Source: Hydrogenophilus thermoluteolus | GTDB taxonomy: Bacteria; Pseudomonadota; Gammaproteobacteria; Burkholderiales; Rhodocyclaceae | Direction: 5' to 3' | DNA: 64,000 nt | NCBI RefSeq assembly: GCF_003574215.1 | Contig: NZ_AP018558.1 | Location: forward strand, 124,001-188,000 | Shown: positions 1 to 7,167 of the stretch, piece after piece | Layout of the letters: the number at the start of each line of letters is the position of its first letter | How positions within the stretch are numbered: position 1 is the stretch's first letter | Notes under the pieces: model-generated | Told to the model about the DNA's origin: nothing | The model's input: the letters and a program-made list of their open reading frames with translations, nothing else | Databases searched by the model: none | Made by a program: the position numbers and the translations under genes

Positions 1-409
1 CTCCCGGCTGCGGATCGAGCAACCAGACGGCCCATTGACTGGAGAGGCTTTGCAGCGTGATCGTGCCGTCCTGAAACGGGGCGCTGTGGGTGAGGGTTGT
101 CCGTGCGTGCGGTTCGGCAACGAAACTCCACGCGGCCAGCGGATGGGGCAGCGGGGCGCCTGCGGCAAAAGCGGGGCGAATCGGCAGCGCGAAGGTTGCG
201 GCGGCGCGGGTCACCGCTTCGCCGTCTGGCTCCGGTTCCCCTTGCGCGGTGCGTAACGGGTTGATTCGCCCGGCAAGCGGTTGCGGTTCCCAAAAGCTCG
301 CCCACCACGCTTCGCGTGCTGCTTCCGGAAGAGTGAGGGCCTCGGTAAGGGCCTCCAGACGCGCGACGAACGGCGCGAGCGGTTCAGGAAAAGAGGCCAA
401 GACCGGCAT
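1..409 (-). CDS. RsmB/NOP-family 16S rRNA cytosine-C5 methyltransferase, N-terminal part
   Basis: The reading frame starts at the ATG at 407-409 and runs off the window edge, so only about 136 N-terminal residues are visible. The start MPVLASFPEPL leads into an N-terminal region containing GRINPLRT and ends with SSQWAVWLLDPQPG. The last motif is typical of the region just before the SAM-binding loop (ERVLDLCAAPGG in the family) of NOL1/NOP2/Sun RNA methyltransferases. The enzyme would methylate rRNA cytosines using SAM in the cytoplasm. Its start lies inside the last 26 bases of the DedA-like gene upstream, which suggests co-transcription. The catalytic cysteines lie beyond the window, so assignment to RsmB, RsmF or another paralogue is not possible. 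Confidence 0.75.
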   Translation of the reverse strand, partial: MPVLASFPEPLAPFVARLEALTEALTLPEAAREAWWASFWEPQPLAGRINPLRTAQGEPEPDGEAVTRAAATFALPIRPAFAAGAPLPHPLAAWSFVAEPHARTTLTHSAPFQDGTITLQSLSSQWAVWLLDPQPG

Positions 410-944
410 GGATCACGCCGTAGTAGATGAAAAATCTGGGGATGCGAAAGAGACACGCGGCGGCCACGTGCGTCAAGGGCAGTTGAAGCATTCCCGCCGT
501 CCAGGTGGTGACCGAAAAGGGAAGTGGCGTGGTGGCGCCGAGCACGACCCACCAGAAGCCATATTTGCGCAGCTGCGGCCCGTGCTCGTCACGAAAACGG
601 CCGAAGACGCGGTGGAGCGTCGGAAAGTGTTCGAGCCAGCGGCCGATGAAATAACCTTGGATACCCGCCCAGGCCGAAACCGCTCCGATTCCGAAAACGT
701 AGAGCCACCAGTTGGCTGCCATATGGCTACGGCTGACGACGACGAGCATCGAATCGGGCGGGAAGGGCAGGACGAACGAATCGCCGATCAGGATCACGAG
801 CGCGATCCCAGGGAAACCCAGATGGTTCGCGACCCATTCCGCCGCGGCGACGAGCTCTTTTTGAAAGGCCCAGCCGAGCGCCCCCATGAGCAACAGGAGG
901 CCGACGATCGCGATCACGGTTTTCTTGAGGGTCTCTTCGATCAT
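384..944 (-). CDS. DedA/VTT-family (YqaA-like) small membrane protein
   Basis: This 186-residue protein has an N-terminal hydrophobic helix (about 8-26) and the VTT/SNARE-associated core. Visible motifs are GDSFVLPFPPDSMLVVV (about 54-70), a glycine-rich helix WAGIQGYFIGRWLEHF, and a C-terminal stretch GATTPLPFSVTTWTAG. DedA/VTT proteins sit in the inner membrane and are linked to lipid scrambling, envelope integrity and proton-motive-force maintenance. Size and motif spacing fit the short YqaA branch. It lies 24 bases downstream of sppA and overlaps the start of the rRNA methyltransferase, so the three genes probably form one transcript. The exact substrate is unknown. Confidence 0.7.
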   Translation of the reverse strand: MIEETLKKTVIAIVGLLLLMGALGWAFQKELVAAAEWVANHLGFPGIALVILIGDSFVLPFPPDSMLVVVSRSHMAANWWLYVFGIGAVSAWAGIQGYFIGRWLEHFPTLHRVFGRFRDEHGPQLRKYGFWWVVLGATTPLPFSVTTWTAGMLQLPLTHVAAACLFRIPRFFIYYGVIHAGLGLFS

Positions 945-968
945 CTGGGCGGCTCCGATGGATGGCGA

Positions 969-2825
969 TCAGGGCGCGACACACAGGCAGTGGGCCCAGA
1001 CCGGGGGCAGCGCCGTAGTAGGTTCGGTGAGCGAGCGCAACAGCGGCGCAAGCGGGCGCAAGGGGGCAGTGAGCCAGGCAAGCGGTGGTGCCAAAGCGGA
1101 CGTTTCACTGCCGAAAATAAGGCGACGGACCACTTCGCGCGGCGCAAGTGACGACGTTGGCCAGTGCACTTCTGCGTCCGGGGCGTTGGCGCGTTCGCGG
1201 GCGAGCGCGATCGCCGTCTCCAACCCGCCCAGGCGGTCGACCAGCCCAAGCTTTGCCGCAGCGGTGCCCAACCAGACCCGCCCTTCCGCGACCGGCTCGA
1301 GCTCCGCTTGCGGAATCCCCCGCCCTTCGCTCACCACGGCAAGGAAACGGCGGTAGGTGTGTCCCACCGAGGCGTCGAGTGCGCGGCGCACCGCATCGGG
1401 GAGCGGCCGGCGCGGGTCGAGCGGCGCGGCGAAGGGGCCCGTACGGACGCCATCGGTGGTGAGGTCGAGCTTTTCCATGAGGGGCGCGGCGTTGGGAATG
1501 AGCGCGAAGACGCCGATCGACCCGGTGAGCGTCTCGGGGCGGGCGACGATCGCGTCGGCGGCGCTCGCAACCCAGTAGCCTCCCGAGGCGGCAACGCCCG
1601 CAAAACTGGCGATCACCGGCTTGCCAGCGTCGCGTACCGCGCGCACTGCGCGGCGGAGCGCTTCGGCAGCAAACGCGCTCCCCCCGGGCGAGTCGATGCG
1701 CAGCACCACGGCGCGCACCGTGTCGTCGTCACGGGCCGCTTCGAGTTCGGCCACCAGCCGGTCGCTGCTTGCGGTCGCGTCGTTTCCGTCGTCCATTTCG
1801 GTGATCGTCCCTTCGAGCGTGATCACCCGAATTTCGCCATTGCCGTTCGCCAAAAGGCGCTTCGCTTCGTGCGCGGCGTGGTAGCGCTGCCAGGAGACGA
1901 AGTCGTGGTCGCGATCGGCGAGCTGGGCTGCGGTCAATACCTGCGTCTGCCAGTCGGTGAATGGAGCAAGGGTATCGACGAGCCCTTGCGCTTTCGCGGC
2001 TGCGGCGCCGTCGCCATCGTGCGCGGCCAGGATTTCGTCGAACGCGGCGTGGTAGCGTTCGATTGCTTCTACCGGGCGCTTGCGTGCCGCAGCGATCGCG
2101 TCGCGAATCTGGCCCCACAGGCCGAGCATGAGGTCGGTCGCGGCGGCTCGTTCGCGCTCCGACATGTTGGTCCGGGTGAAGGGTTCGACGAACGACTTGT
2201 ACCGGCCCGCCCGGAAGGCGTGGACGGTGATCCCGACGCGGTCGAGCGCCGCTTTGAAATAGGTGGGTTCCAGCGCCAACCCCGGTAAGAGCACAAATCC
2301 TTCGGGGTCGAGCGTCACGGTGTCGGCCACCGACGCGAGGAAATAGCTTTTCTGATCGTAGCGGTCGGCGAACGCGAAGACCGGTTTGCCCGCTTGGCGC
2401 AGGCGCCCGAGCGCGTCGCGCAGTTCCGCGAGTTGGGCGTAGCTTGCGCCCGGAAAGCGGCTGAGGTCGAGCGCGACCGCCGCGACGCGCGGGTCTTCAG
2501 CGGCGTTATCGAGCGTGGTCAGCAGGGTGCCGAGATGGATCGGCTGCGGATCGTCCCAAAGCGGCAACGGTGTTTCGAGCGACGGGGTTTCGGTAAGCGG
2601 TGCGTCGAGCGTGAGCGCGAGCACGAAACGGCTGGGCAGCACCGGCGCTGCGGGCGGCGCGGCGTGCCACGCGAAAAGGAGTGCGACCACTACTGCGACG
2701 CCGATTCCGAGTGCGACCGCGCCCAGGACCGCACGCCCGATCCATTCGAGCACCGCGAGAAGGCGCGCGATGAGGCGAATAGGCCAAAGCAGGAGCGCCT
2801 TGAAGAGCAAGATGAGTGGTTTCAT
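969..2825 (-). CDS. sppA: Signal peptide peptidase SppA, 67K type
   Basis: At 618 residues this has the length of the long, two-domain E. coli-type SppA, which cuts leftover signal peptides in the inner membrane. A basic, hydrophobic N-terminus (about 31-53) is the membrane anchor. The catalytic lysine is visible in AGRYKSFVEPF (K210) and the serine nucleophile in VAASGGYWVAS (S414). Their spacing of about 200 residues matches the K209/S409 dyad of the E. coli enzyme. The nearby RIDSPGGSAFAAE and TLTGSIGVF motifs are also characteristic. The last dozen residues (ending WAHCLCVAP) look like a non-conserved tail. An Rpn-type pseudogene lies 90 bases upstream. Confidence 0.93.
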   Translation of the reverse strand: MKPLILLFKALLLWPIRLIARLLAVLEWIGRAVLGAVALGIGVAVVVALLFAWHAAPPAAPVLPSRFVLALTLDAPLTETPSLETPLPLWDDPQPIHLGTLLTTLDNAAEDPRVAAVALDLSRFPGASYAQLAELRDALGRLRQAGKPVFAFADRYDQKSYFLASVADTVTLDPEGFVLLPGLALEPTYFKAALDRVGITVHAFRAGRYKSFVEPFTRTNMSERERAAATDLMLGLWGQIRDAIAAARKRPVEAIERYHAAFDEILAAHDGDGAAAAKAQGLVDTLAPFTDWQTQVLTAAQLADRDHDFVSWQRYHAAHEAKRLLANGNGEIRVITLEGTITEMDDGNDATASSDRLVAELEAARDDDTVRAVVLRIDSPGGSAFAAEALRRAVRAVRDAGKPVIASFAGVAASGGYWVASAADAIVARPETLTGSIGVFALIPNAAPLMEKLDLTTDGVRTGPFAAPLDPRRPLPDAVRRALDASVGHTYRRFLAVVSEGRGIPQAELEPVAEGRVWLGTAAAKLGLVDRLGGLETAIALARERANAPDAEVHWPTSSLAPREVVRRLIFGSETSALAPPLAWLTAPLRPLAPLLRSLTEPTTALPPVWAHCLCVAP

Positions 2826-2914
2826 GCGGCAAATGGCATTATGTGGGTAGAGAAAGGTGGTTGCCGCCGTTGTCGTGTTCGAGGTTCAACGCAGCGGTGG
2901 AGAATTTGTGTGCG

Positions 2915-3284
2915 CTATTCCTCATCGAGCAGCTCTGCCAACGTTTGCGCGTCGAGCACCCGGTCGAGCCAGCGCTCGATCTCCTCGCGGCTTGCGGTGC
3001 TCAGGCGCACCTGCACCGCTTCCGGCAGCGGCCCGAAGCGTTTGGTGAGCAGCCGCTGCAAGGTTTGCAGCTCACCGAGGTAGAAACCCTTCTCCTCACC
3101 TTGCTGCAACCCCTGCTGCAACCCCTGCTGCAACCCCTGCTGCAACCCCTGCTCCCACCACTCCTTGGTCCAACTCTCGATGCGTTCGGCCAACATCGTA
3201 TCGACCTCCAGTAAGTCCGAGACGTCAGGCACCTCGACCGTGCCTTTCTCCATTTTACGCCCCGGTGTCGTGCTCTTGGGTCAT
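2915..3284 (-). pseudogene. Rpn-family putative transposase/nuclease, copy 1: internal-deletion remnant
   Basis: This is a remnant of the same gene found intact at 5172-6146 and 56998-58008. The first eight codons (MTQEHDTG) are kept, then the sequence jumps directly to the region encoding the last ~113 residues, losing roughly 640 bases. The fusion also shifts frame, giving GCG TAA right after the junction. What remains open is 2915-3253 (112 codons, MEKGTVEVPDVSD to LLDEE), which covers a linker, four LQQG repeats and the C-terminal DUF4351-like domain. The catalytic PD-(D/E)XK-like N-terminal domain is gone. The C-terminus (TLAELLDEE) differs from the other copies (TLDEVFA/G). It is probably inactive, though the 112-residue piece could still be translated. 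Confidence 0.85.
3102..3149 (-). repeat. Four tandem 12-bp units encoding LQQG in Rpn copy 1
   Basis: The unit TGCTGCAACCCC (plus-strand reading) occurs four times head to tail and is followed by a partial unit. On the coding strand it gives LQQG repeated in frame. The intact copy at 5172-6146 has a single unit and the one at 56998-58008 has five, so the array changes in copy number between paralogues while keeping frame. Confidence 0.9.
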
Positions 3285-3306
3285 TGCGGAAACCCCGCCG
3301 CGGTCA

Positions 3307-4038
3307 CTACTCAGAGGGTAAGGAATCGACTGGCGCGGCGCGCCGTCGATAGACCAGGTCCCAAACGGGGTGGCCGAGGTTTTGCCCGCGCTGTTCGAAT
3401 TTGGTGCGCGGCCGCCATGCGGGTCGCGGCTGCGCAAAAGCGCTTGCGGGATAGTCGTTCGTCAGCAGGGGCTCCGCGTCGAGCACTTCGCGCATCCAGT
3501 GGGCGTACTCTTCCCAATCGGTGGCGCAGTGCAGATAACCCCCGGGCTTGAGACGCGAAACCATCAGCGCGACAAGCGCCGGTTGCACGATGCGGCGTTT
3601 GTGGTGCTGTTTCTTCGGCCACGGGTCGGGGAAGAAGAGGTGGATCGCCGAGAGCGACGATTCGGGGATGACGCGCTCGAGGACTTCGATCGCGTCGTGG
3701 CGCAGCACCCGCAGGTTGGTGAGTCCGCGCGCCTCGATCAGTTTGAGGAGGTTACCGACCCCTGGCCCGTGCACTTCGACCGCGAGGAAGTCGATGTCGG
3801 GGTTCGCTTCGGCGATCGCAGCGGTAGCATCCCCCATCCCGGAGCCGATTTCGAGGACGACCGGGGCGGTGCGATCAAAGATCGCAGCGAAGTCGAGCGG
3901 TGCGTCGGGGTTCCACGCAATGCCCCATTTGGGGTAGAGGGTGGCGAGCGCCTCTTTTTGGCTGGGGGTCATGCGCCCTTGGCGCAAAACGAAGGTGCGA
4001 ATCGAGCGTTGCGTCAGGCGTTCCGGGGTTTTGGTCAT
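3307..4038 (-). CDS. trmB: tRNA (guanine-N7-)-methyltransferase TrmB
   Basis: This 243-residue SAM-dependent enzyme makes m7G46 in the variable loop of tRNAs. The SAM-binding motif VLEIGSGMGDATAAIA is at about 79-94. The family signature HLFFPDPWPKKQHHKRR (about 150-166) contains the conserved Asp and the basic tRNA-binding residues, and LKPGGYLHCATDWEEYA follows. Length and motif order match full-length bacterial TrmB. It sits downstream of thiS-thiG on the same strand, a common betaproteobacterial order, and is followed 22 bases later by the Rpn copy 1 remnant. Confidence 0.95.
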   Translation of the reverse strand: MTKTPERLTQRSIRTFVLRQGRMTPSQKEALATLYPKWGIAWNPDAPLDFAAIFDRTAPVVLEIGSGMGDATAAIAEANPDIDFLAVEVHGPGVGNLLKLIEARGLTNLRVLRHDAIEVLERVIPESSLSAIHLFFPDPWPKKQHHKRRIVQPALVALMVSRLKPGGYLHCATDWEEYAHWMREVLDAEPLLTNDYPASAFAQPRPAWRPRTKFEQRGQNLGHPVWDLVYRRRAAPVDSLPSE

Positions 4039-4102
4039 CGTTTCGTCATCTGCGGTAAAGGAAAGACTGCGGTCAGGGGATCAGGGTGCATTCTACCTGC
4101 GG

Positions 4103-4924
4103 TCAGCGCCCGATGAGGCCACTCATCGGGGAGCTGGGGTCGGCGCTGTAGGTTTTGCGGGGCATACGACCTGCCACGTACGCGGCACGGCCTGCTTCCA
4201 CCGCACGACGCATCGCGTGCGCCATGAGCACAGGGTGCTTCGCGTGCGCGATCGCGGTGTTCATCAGCACCGCGTCGCAGCCGAGCTCCATCGCGATCGC
4301 TGCGTCGGACGCAGTGCCGACGCCCGCGTCGACGATCACCGGCACGGTGGCCTGCTCGATGATGAGCCGTAGGTTCCACGGGTTCAAAATTCCCATGCCG
4401 GAGCCGATGAGCGACGCAAGCGGCATCACTGCGACGCACCCGATCGTTTCAAGGCGTTTCGCGAGGATGGGATCGTCGGAGCAGTAGGCCATCACGTCGA
4501 ACCCTTCGGCAACCAATTGTTCCGCCGCCTTGAGGGTTTCGACCATGTTGGGGAAGAGGGTGTTGGGGTCGCCGAGCACTTCGAGTTTGACCAGGTTGTG
4601 CCCGTCCAAGAGCTCACGCGCCAAGCGGAGCGTGCGCACCGCTTCTTCCGCAGTGTAGCACCCCGCGGTGTTGGGCAGGATCGTGAACCGTTCGGGCGGC
4701 AGAAAGTCGAGCAGGTTCGGTTCGTCCGGGTTTTGCCCCAGGTTGGTGCGGCGGATCGCAACGGTGACGATCTCGGCGCCCGAGGCTTCGACCGCAGCGC
4801 GCGTCTCCGCGAAGTCGCGGTATTTGCCGGTGCCGACGATGAGGCGCGAGCGGAATTGGCGTTGTCCCAAAACGAGGGGTTGGTCTACGAATGGAAGCTC
4901 GGCTTCAGGGGATTGGGTTCGCAT
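4103..4924 (-). CDS. thiG: Thiazole synthase ThiG
   Basis: ThiG builds the thiazole phosphate of thiamine from deoxyxylulose phosphate, dehydroglycine and the sulfur carried on the ThiS thiocarboxylate. The ATG at 4924 is chosen (273 residues, MRTQSPEAEL) because AAGGAG lies about 7 bases upstream; a longer frame to 4990 would overlap thiS. Visible hallmarks are LIVGTGKYRDF near the N-terminus, the Schiff-base lysine region LVKLEVLGDP, and phosphate-binding segments GSGMGILNP and VDAGVGTASDAAIAMELG. It follows thiS by 25 bases and precedes trmB. No TPP riboswitch is visible upstream of the pair. Confidence 0.96.
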   Translation of the reverse strand: MRTQSPEAELPFVDQPLVLGQRQFRSRLIVGTGKYRDFAETRAAVEASGAEIVTVAIRRTNLGQNPDEPNLLDFLPPERFTILPNTAGCYTAEEAVRTLRLARELLDGHNLVKLEVLGDPNTLFPNMVETLKAAEQLVAEGFDVMAYCSDDPILAKRLETIGCVAVMPLASLIGSGMGILNPWNLRLIIEQATVPVIVDAGVGTASDAAIAMELGCDAVLMNTAIAHAKHPVLMAHAMRRAVEAGRAAYVAGRMPRKTYSADPSSPMSGLIGR

Positions 4925-4949
4925 CGGGACTCCTTGACATTCGATGAGG

Positions 4950-5171
4950 TCAACCGCCACCCACGGCGACGACGATTTCCAAAACGTCACCGTCGTTCAA
5001 TACGGTGGTCTCATAGGCGCTCTTCGGGACGATCGTGCCGTTACGCTCCACCGCGACGCGCTTGCCCAGCCAGCCGTGGCGGGCAAGGAGGGCCGAAACG
5101 GTTGTGCCCGCTGGGACGTGCTGGAGCGTGCCGTTGAGGCGAAGCGTGAGGGTGAGTTCGGTCTTTGTCAT
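4950..5171 (-). CDS. thiS: Sulfur carrier protein ThiS
   Basis: This 73-residue ubiquitin-fold protein ends in AVGGG, the C-terminal Gly-Gly tail that is adenylated and thiocarboxylated for thiazole synthesis. Inner motifs (TVSALLARHG, VAVERNGTIVPKSAYETTVLNDGDVLEI in segments) match the family. The upstream Rpn copy ends with TAA directly against the thiS ATG, so there is no room for an independent promoter or leader. The nearest Shine-Dalgarno-like sequence (GAGG) lies inside the last codons of the Rpn gene, implying read-through transcription or translational coupling. Confidence 0.93.
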   Translation of the reverse strand: MTKTELTLTLRLNGTLQHVPAGTTVSALLARHGWLGKRVAVERNGTIVPKSAYETTVLNDGDVLEIVVAVGGG

Positions 5172-6146
5172 TTAGGCAAACACCTCATCAAGTGTTTGCG
5201 CGTCGAGCACCCGATCGAGCCACTGTTCGATCTCTTCCCGGGTTGCGGTGCTCAAGCGCACCTGTACCGCTTCCGGCAGCGGCCCGAAGCGTTTCGTCAA
5301 CAGCCGCTGCAAGGTTTGCAGCTCGCCCAAATAGAGCCCTTCTTCTTTGCCCTCTTCGCGGCCTTGCTGCAACCCCTGCTCCCACCACTCCCTGGTCCAA
5401 CTCTCGATGCGTTCGGCCAACATCGTATCGACCTCCAGTAAGTCCGAGACGTCAGGTACCTCGACCGTGCCTTTTCCCATTTTACGCCGCAACAGCCGCA
5501 GTAACCACCGGGTGAGACTGAAGCGCAGCGGCTTCTGTTCCGGTTCGGCGAGCCACTCGATCAGTTCCTGAACCACACGGCGCATATCCTCGGGGCTACG
5601 CGAATGTTCGAGCCGAAAGAGCGCCGCAGCAAGGTTACGCTTGGTGAGCGCCTCGGGCAGATAACGCCCCTCGTCGATCAAGAGGTAGCGCGCTTGTGGC
5701 TGCCAGCGTCTGAGCGGCTCAGGCCCGTGCGCGATCAATTCGCCGATCTCCTCGGCGGCGTTCCAGCGGGGCGTGCCGTTATAGAGCACGATCGGCAACA
5801 CCGGCGGCAACTTCCCCTCAGGCGTCAATTCGTTGCGGCGCACCAGATCCTGATAGAGGAGCCCAAGATAGACGAGCATGCGCAGCGCCATCCAGCGGTC
5901 GGGCTGCGCCTGGAACTCCAACAAGAGATAGACATAGAGCCAATGGTTCTCGAAGCGCACCTTCCAGACCATATCCTCGTGGCGCACATCGCCCCTGTCG
6001 GAGACGTAACTGGCGTTTACCCGCTCGAGGGTCGAAAAGTCGAGCGTCTGCACCCAAGGCTCGGGAACGAAGCCCACGAGCAGATCGCGCACCATCTCGG
6101 GATGGGCAAAAAGGAGCTTGTAGCCAGTGTCGTGTTCTTGGGTCAT
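5172..6146 (-). mobile_element. Rpn-family recombination-promoting nuclease/putative transposase, copy 2 (intact)
   Basis: This 324-residue ORF (MTQEHDTGYKLLFAHPEM) belongs to the Rpn / YhgA-like putative transposase group. The N-terminal ~200 residues carry the PD-(D/E)XK-like fold, with candidate catalytic parts in WKVRFENHWLYVYLLLEFQAQ as split segments around the E-x-Q/K strand. The C-terminal DUF4351-like domain contains FGPLPEAVQVRLSTA. Family members are RecA-independent recombination-promoting endonucleases. It is close to identical with copy 3 (56998-58008), but has one LQQG unit followed by REEGKEEG. The frame stays open upstream to 6299 through transposase debris, but the ATG at 6146 is shared by all three copies. 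It ends flush against thiS. Confidence 0.85.
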
Positions 6147-6209
6147 GGCGCGGTGCACAACAAGAGCAGGCCAGATTCTACGGCAGGTGGCGCGAATGGC
6201 ACAAGCGGC

Positions 6210-6941
6210 TGTATTCGTCCAATACCTTTGGCACCCTTTATGGTTTTCCATGAGCCACTGCACCGGCGCCTTGAGGTCGAGGCTGTGGTGTGGCAGCACG
6301 GTATTGTAGTCAATGAGCCCGAAGCCAGCGCTTGGAACGCTTCGGCAACCGCTTGGCTGCTCTTTTTGGGAAGCGCCAGCGCAAACGCGCAGCGGCTCAC
6401 CGGATCGACCAGGGTCAGGATGTAGCGCCGCACGCCGTCATGCACCCGTTCGATCGTGTCCAGCGCCCAGAGGGTCAGCGGCGGCACTTTCAGCCCTTTG
6501 GGCTTTCGTGTTTTGCGTACCCGTGGCCGCAGCGGTTTTGCGGGCTCGGGCATCGAGTCGCTTTGGGACGAGACGCATCTTGTCCGGCGCTTCGGCAATG
6601 ATTCGACCAATGGTCGATACCAAAGGTAGCGTAATGCCTTGTTCCGCACACCACGGTACAAGCAGCCGGTGCAGCCGCTCTTTTCCCAAGTTGGGATAGA
6701 GGGTACGCAACTCTCGAATGTGCTTTACCAACTGCGGGTCGCGGTTCTTGCCCCGTTTGCGCTTGGCGATCGGCGGTTTGGGAATGAGCGCCGCAGGGTT
6801 ATCCCCTGCGGCTTTCAACGCCGCTTTCCAGCGATAGAGCGTGCGACGCGACACGCCAAACGCTTCCTGCGCGGCACTCAGGCCGTGACGCTCCTAAAAG
6901 CGCAGTATCCGTAACCGCTCTTGGGCATCTTTCGGTGTCAT
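6210..6941 (-). pseudogene. Decayed integrase-type (rve/DDE) transposase remnant
   Basis: Read on the minus strand from the ATG at 6941 (MTPKDAQERLRILRF), this is a helix-turn-helix plus integrase-core transposase broken several times. There is an in-frame TAG after RILRF at about 6895, then the HTH segment LSAAQEAFGVSRRTLYRWKAAL. A frameshift near 6565-6575 separates APDKMRLVPKRLDA from the continuation PRVRKTRKPKGLKV and the catalytic strand WALDTIERVHDGVRRYI. The centre of the catalytic domain is deleted: FQALAS joins directly to GLIDYNTVLPHHSLDLKAP in another frame. The C-terminal GCQRYWTNT then reads in frame toward Rpn copy 2. No clear terminal inverted repeats were found by eye. The span 6942-7167 has no gene I can recognise. 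Confidence 0.7.
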
Positions 6942-7167
6942 TTCCCACTTCTGTCCCAATGCCGCCAACCGATAAAAACCTTTGAGCCCATACCCAATGC
7001 GTTGTACTTGCAATCTACCACCCCTTACGCAGAAACATGCCAAAGGGGCTTGAACTTATTCAGGTGAGCGGTCTAGCCTGCAAGCTGCCATCTTTTGACG
7101 CAGGGTGTTTTCGCTTGCCGTTGCCGTACAATTGCCGGAAGCGCGTTGCGGGGAGAAAGGCCGCGTG

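Noticed and set aside
3102..3149. Short tandem repeats as a CRISPR-like array
   Set aside because: Units are 12 bp, have no spacers, and encode LQQG in frame inside a gene.
5172..5300. TPP riboswitch upstream of thiS
   Set aside because: The sequence directly upstream is coding DNA of Rpn copy 2, and no THI-box-like conserved core was seen.
5172..6299. Longer 375-codon version of Rpn copy 2
   Set aside because: The extra N-terminus is transposase debris; all copies share the start MTQEHDTG.
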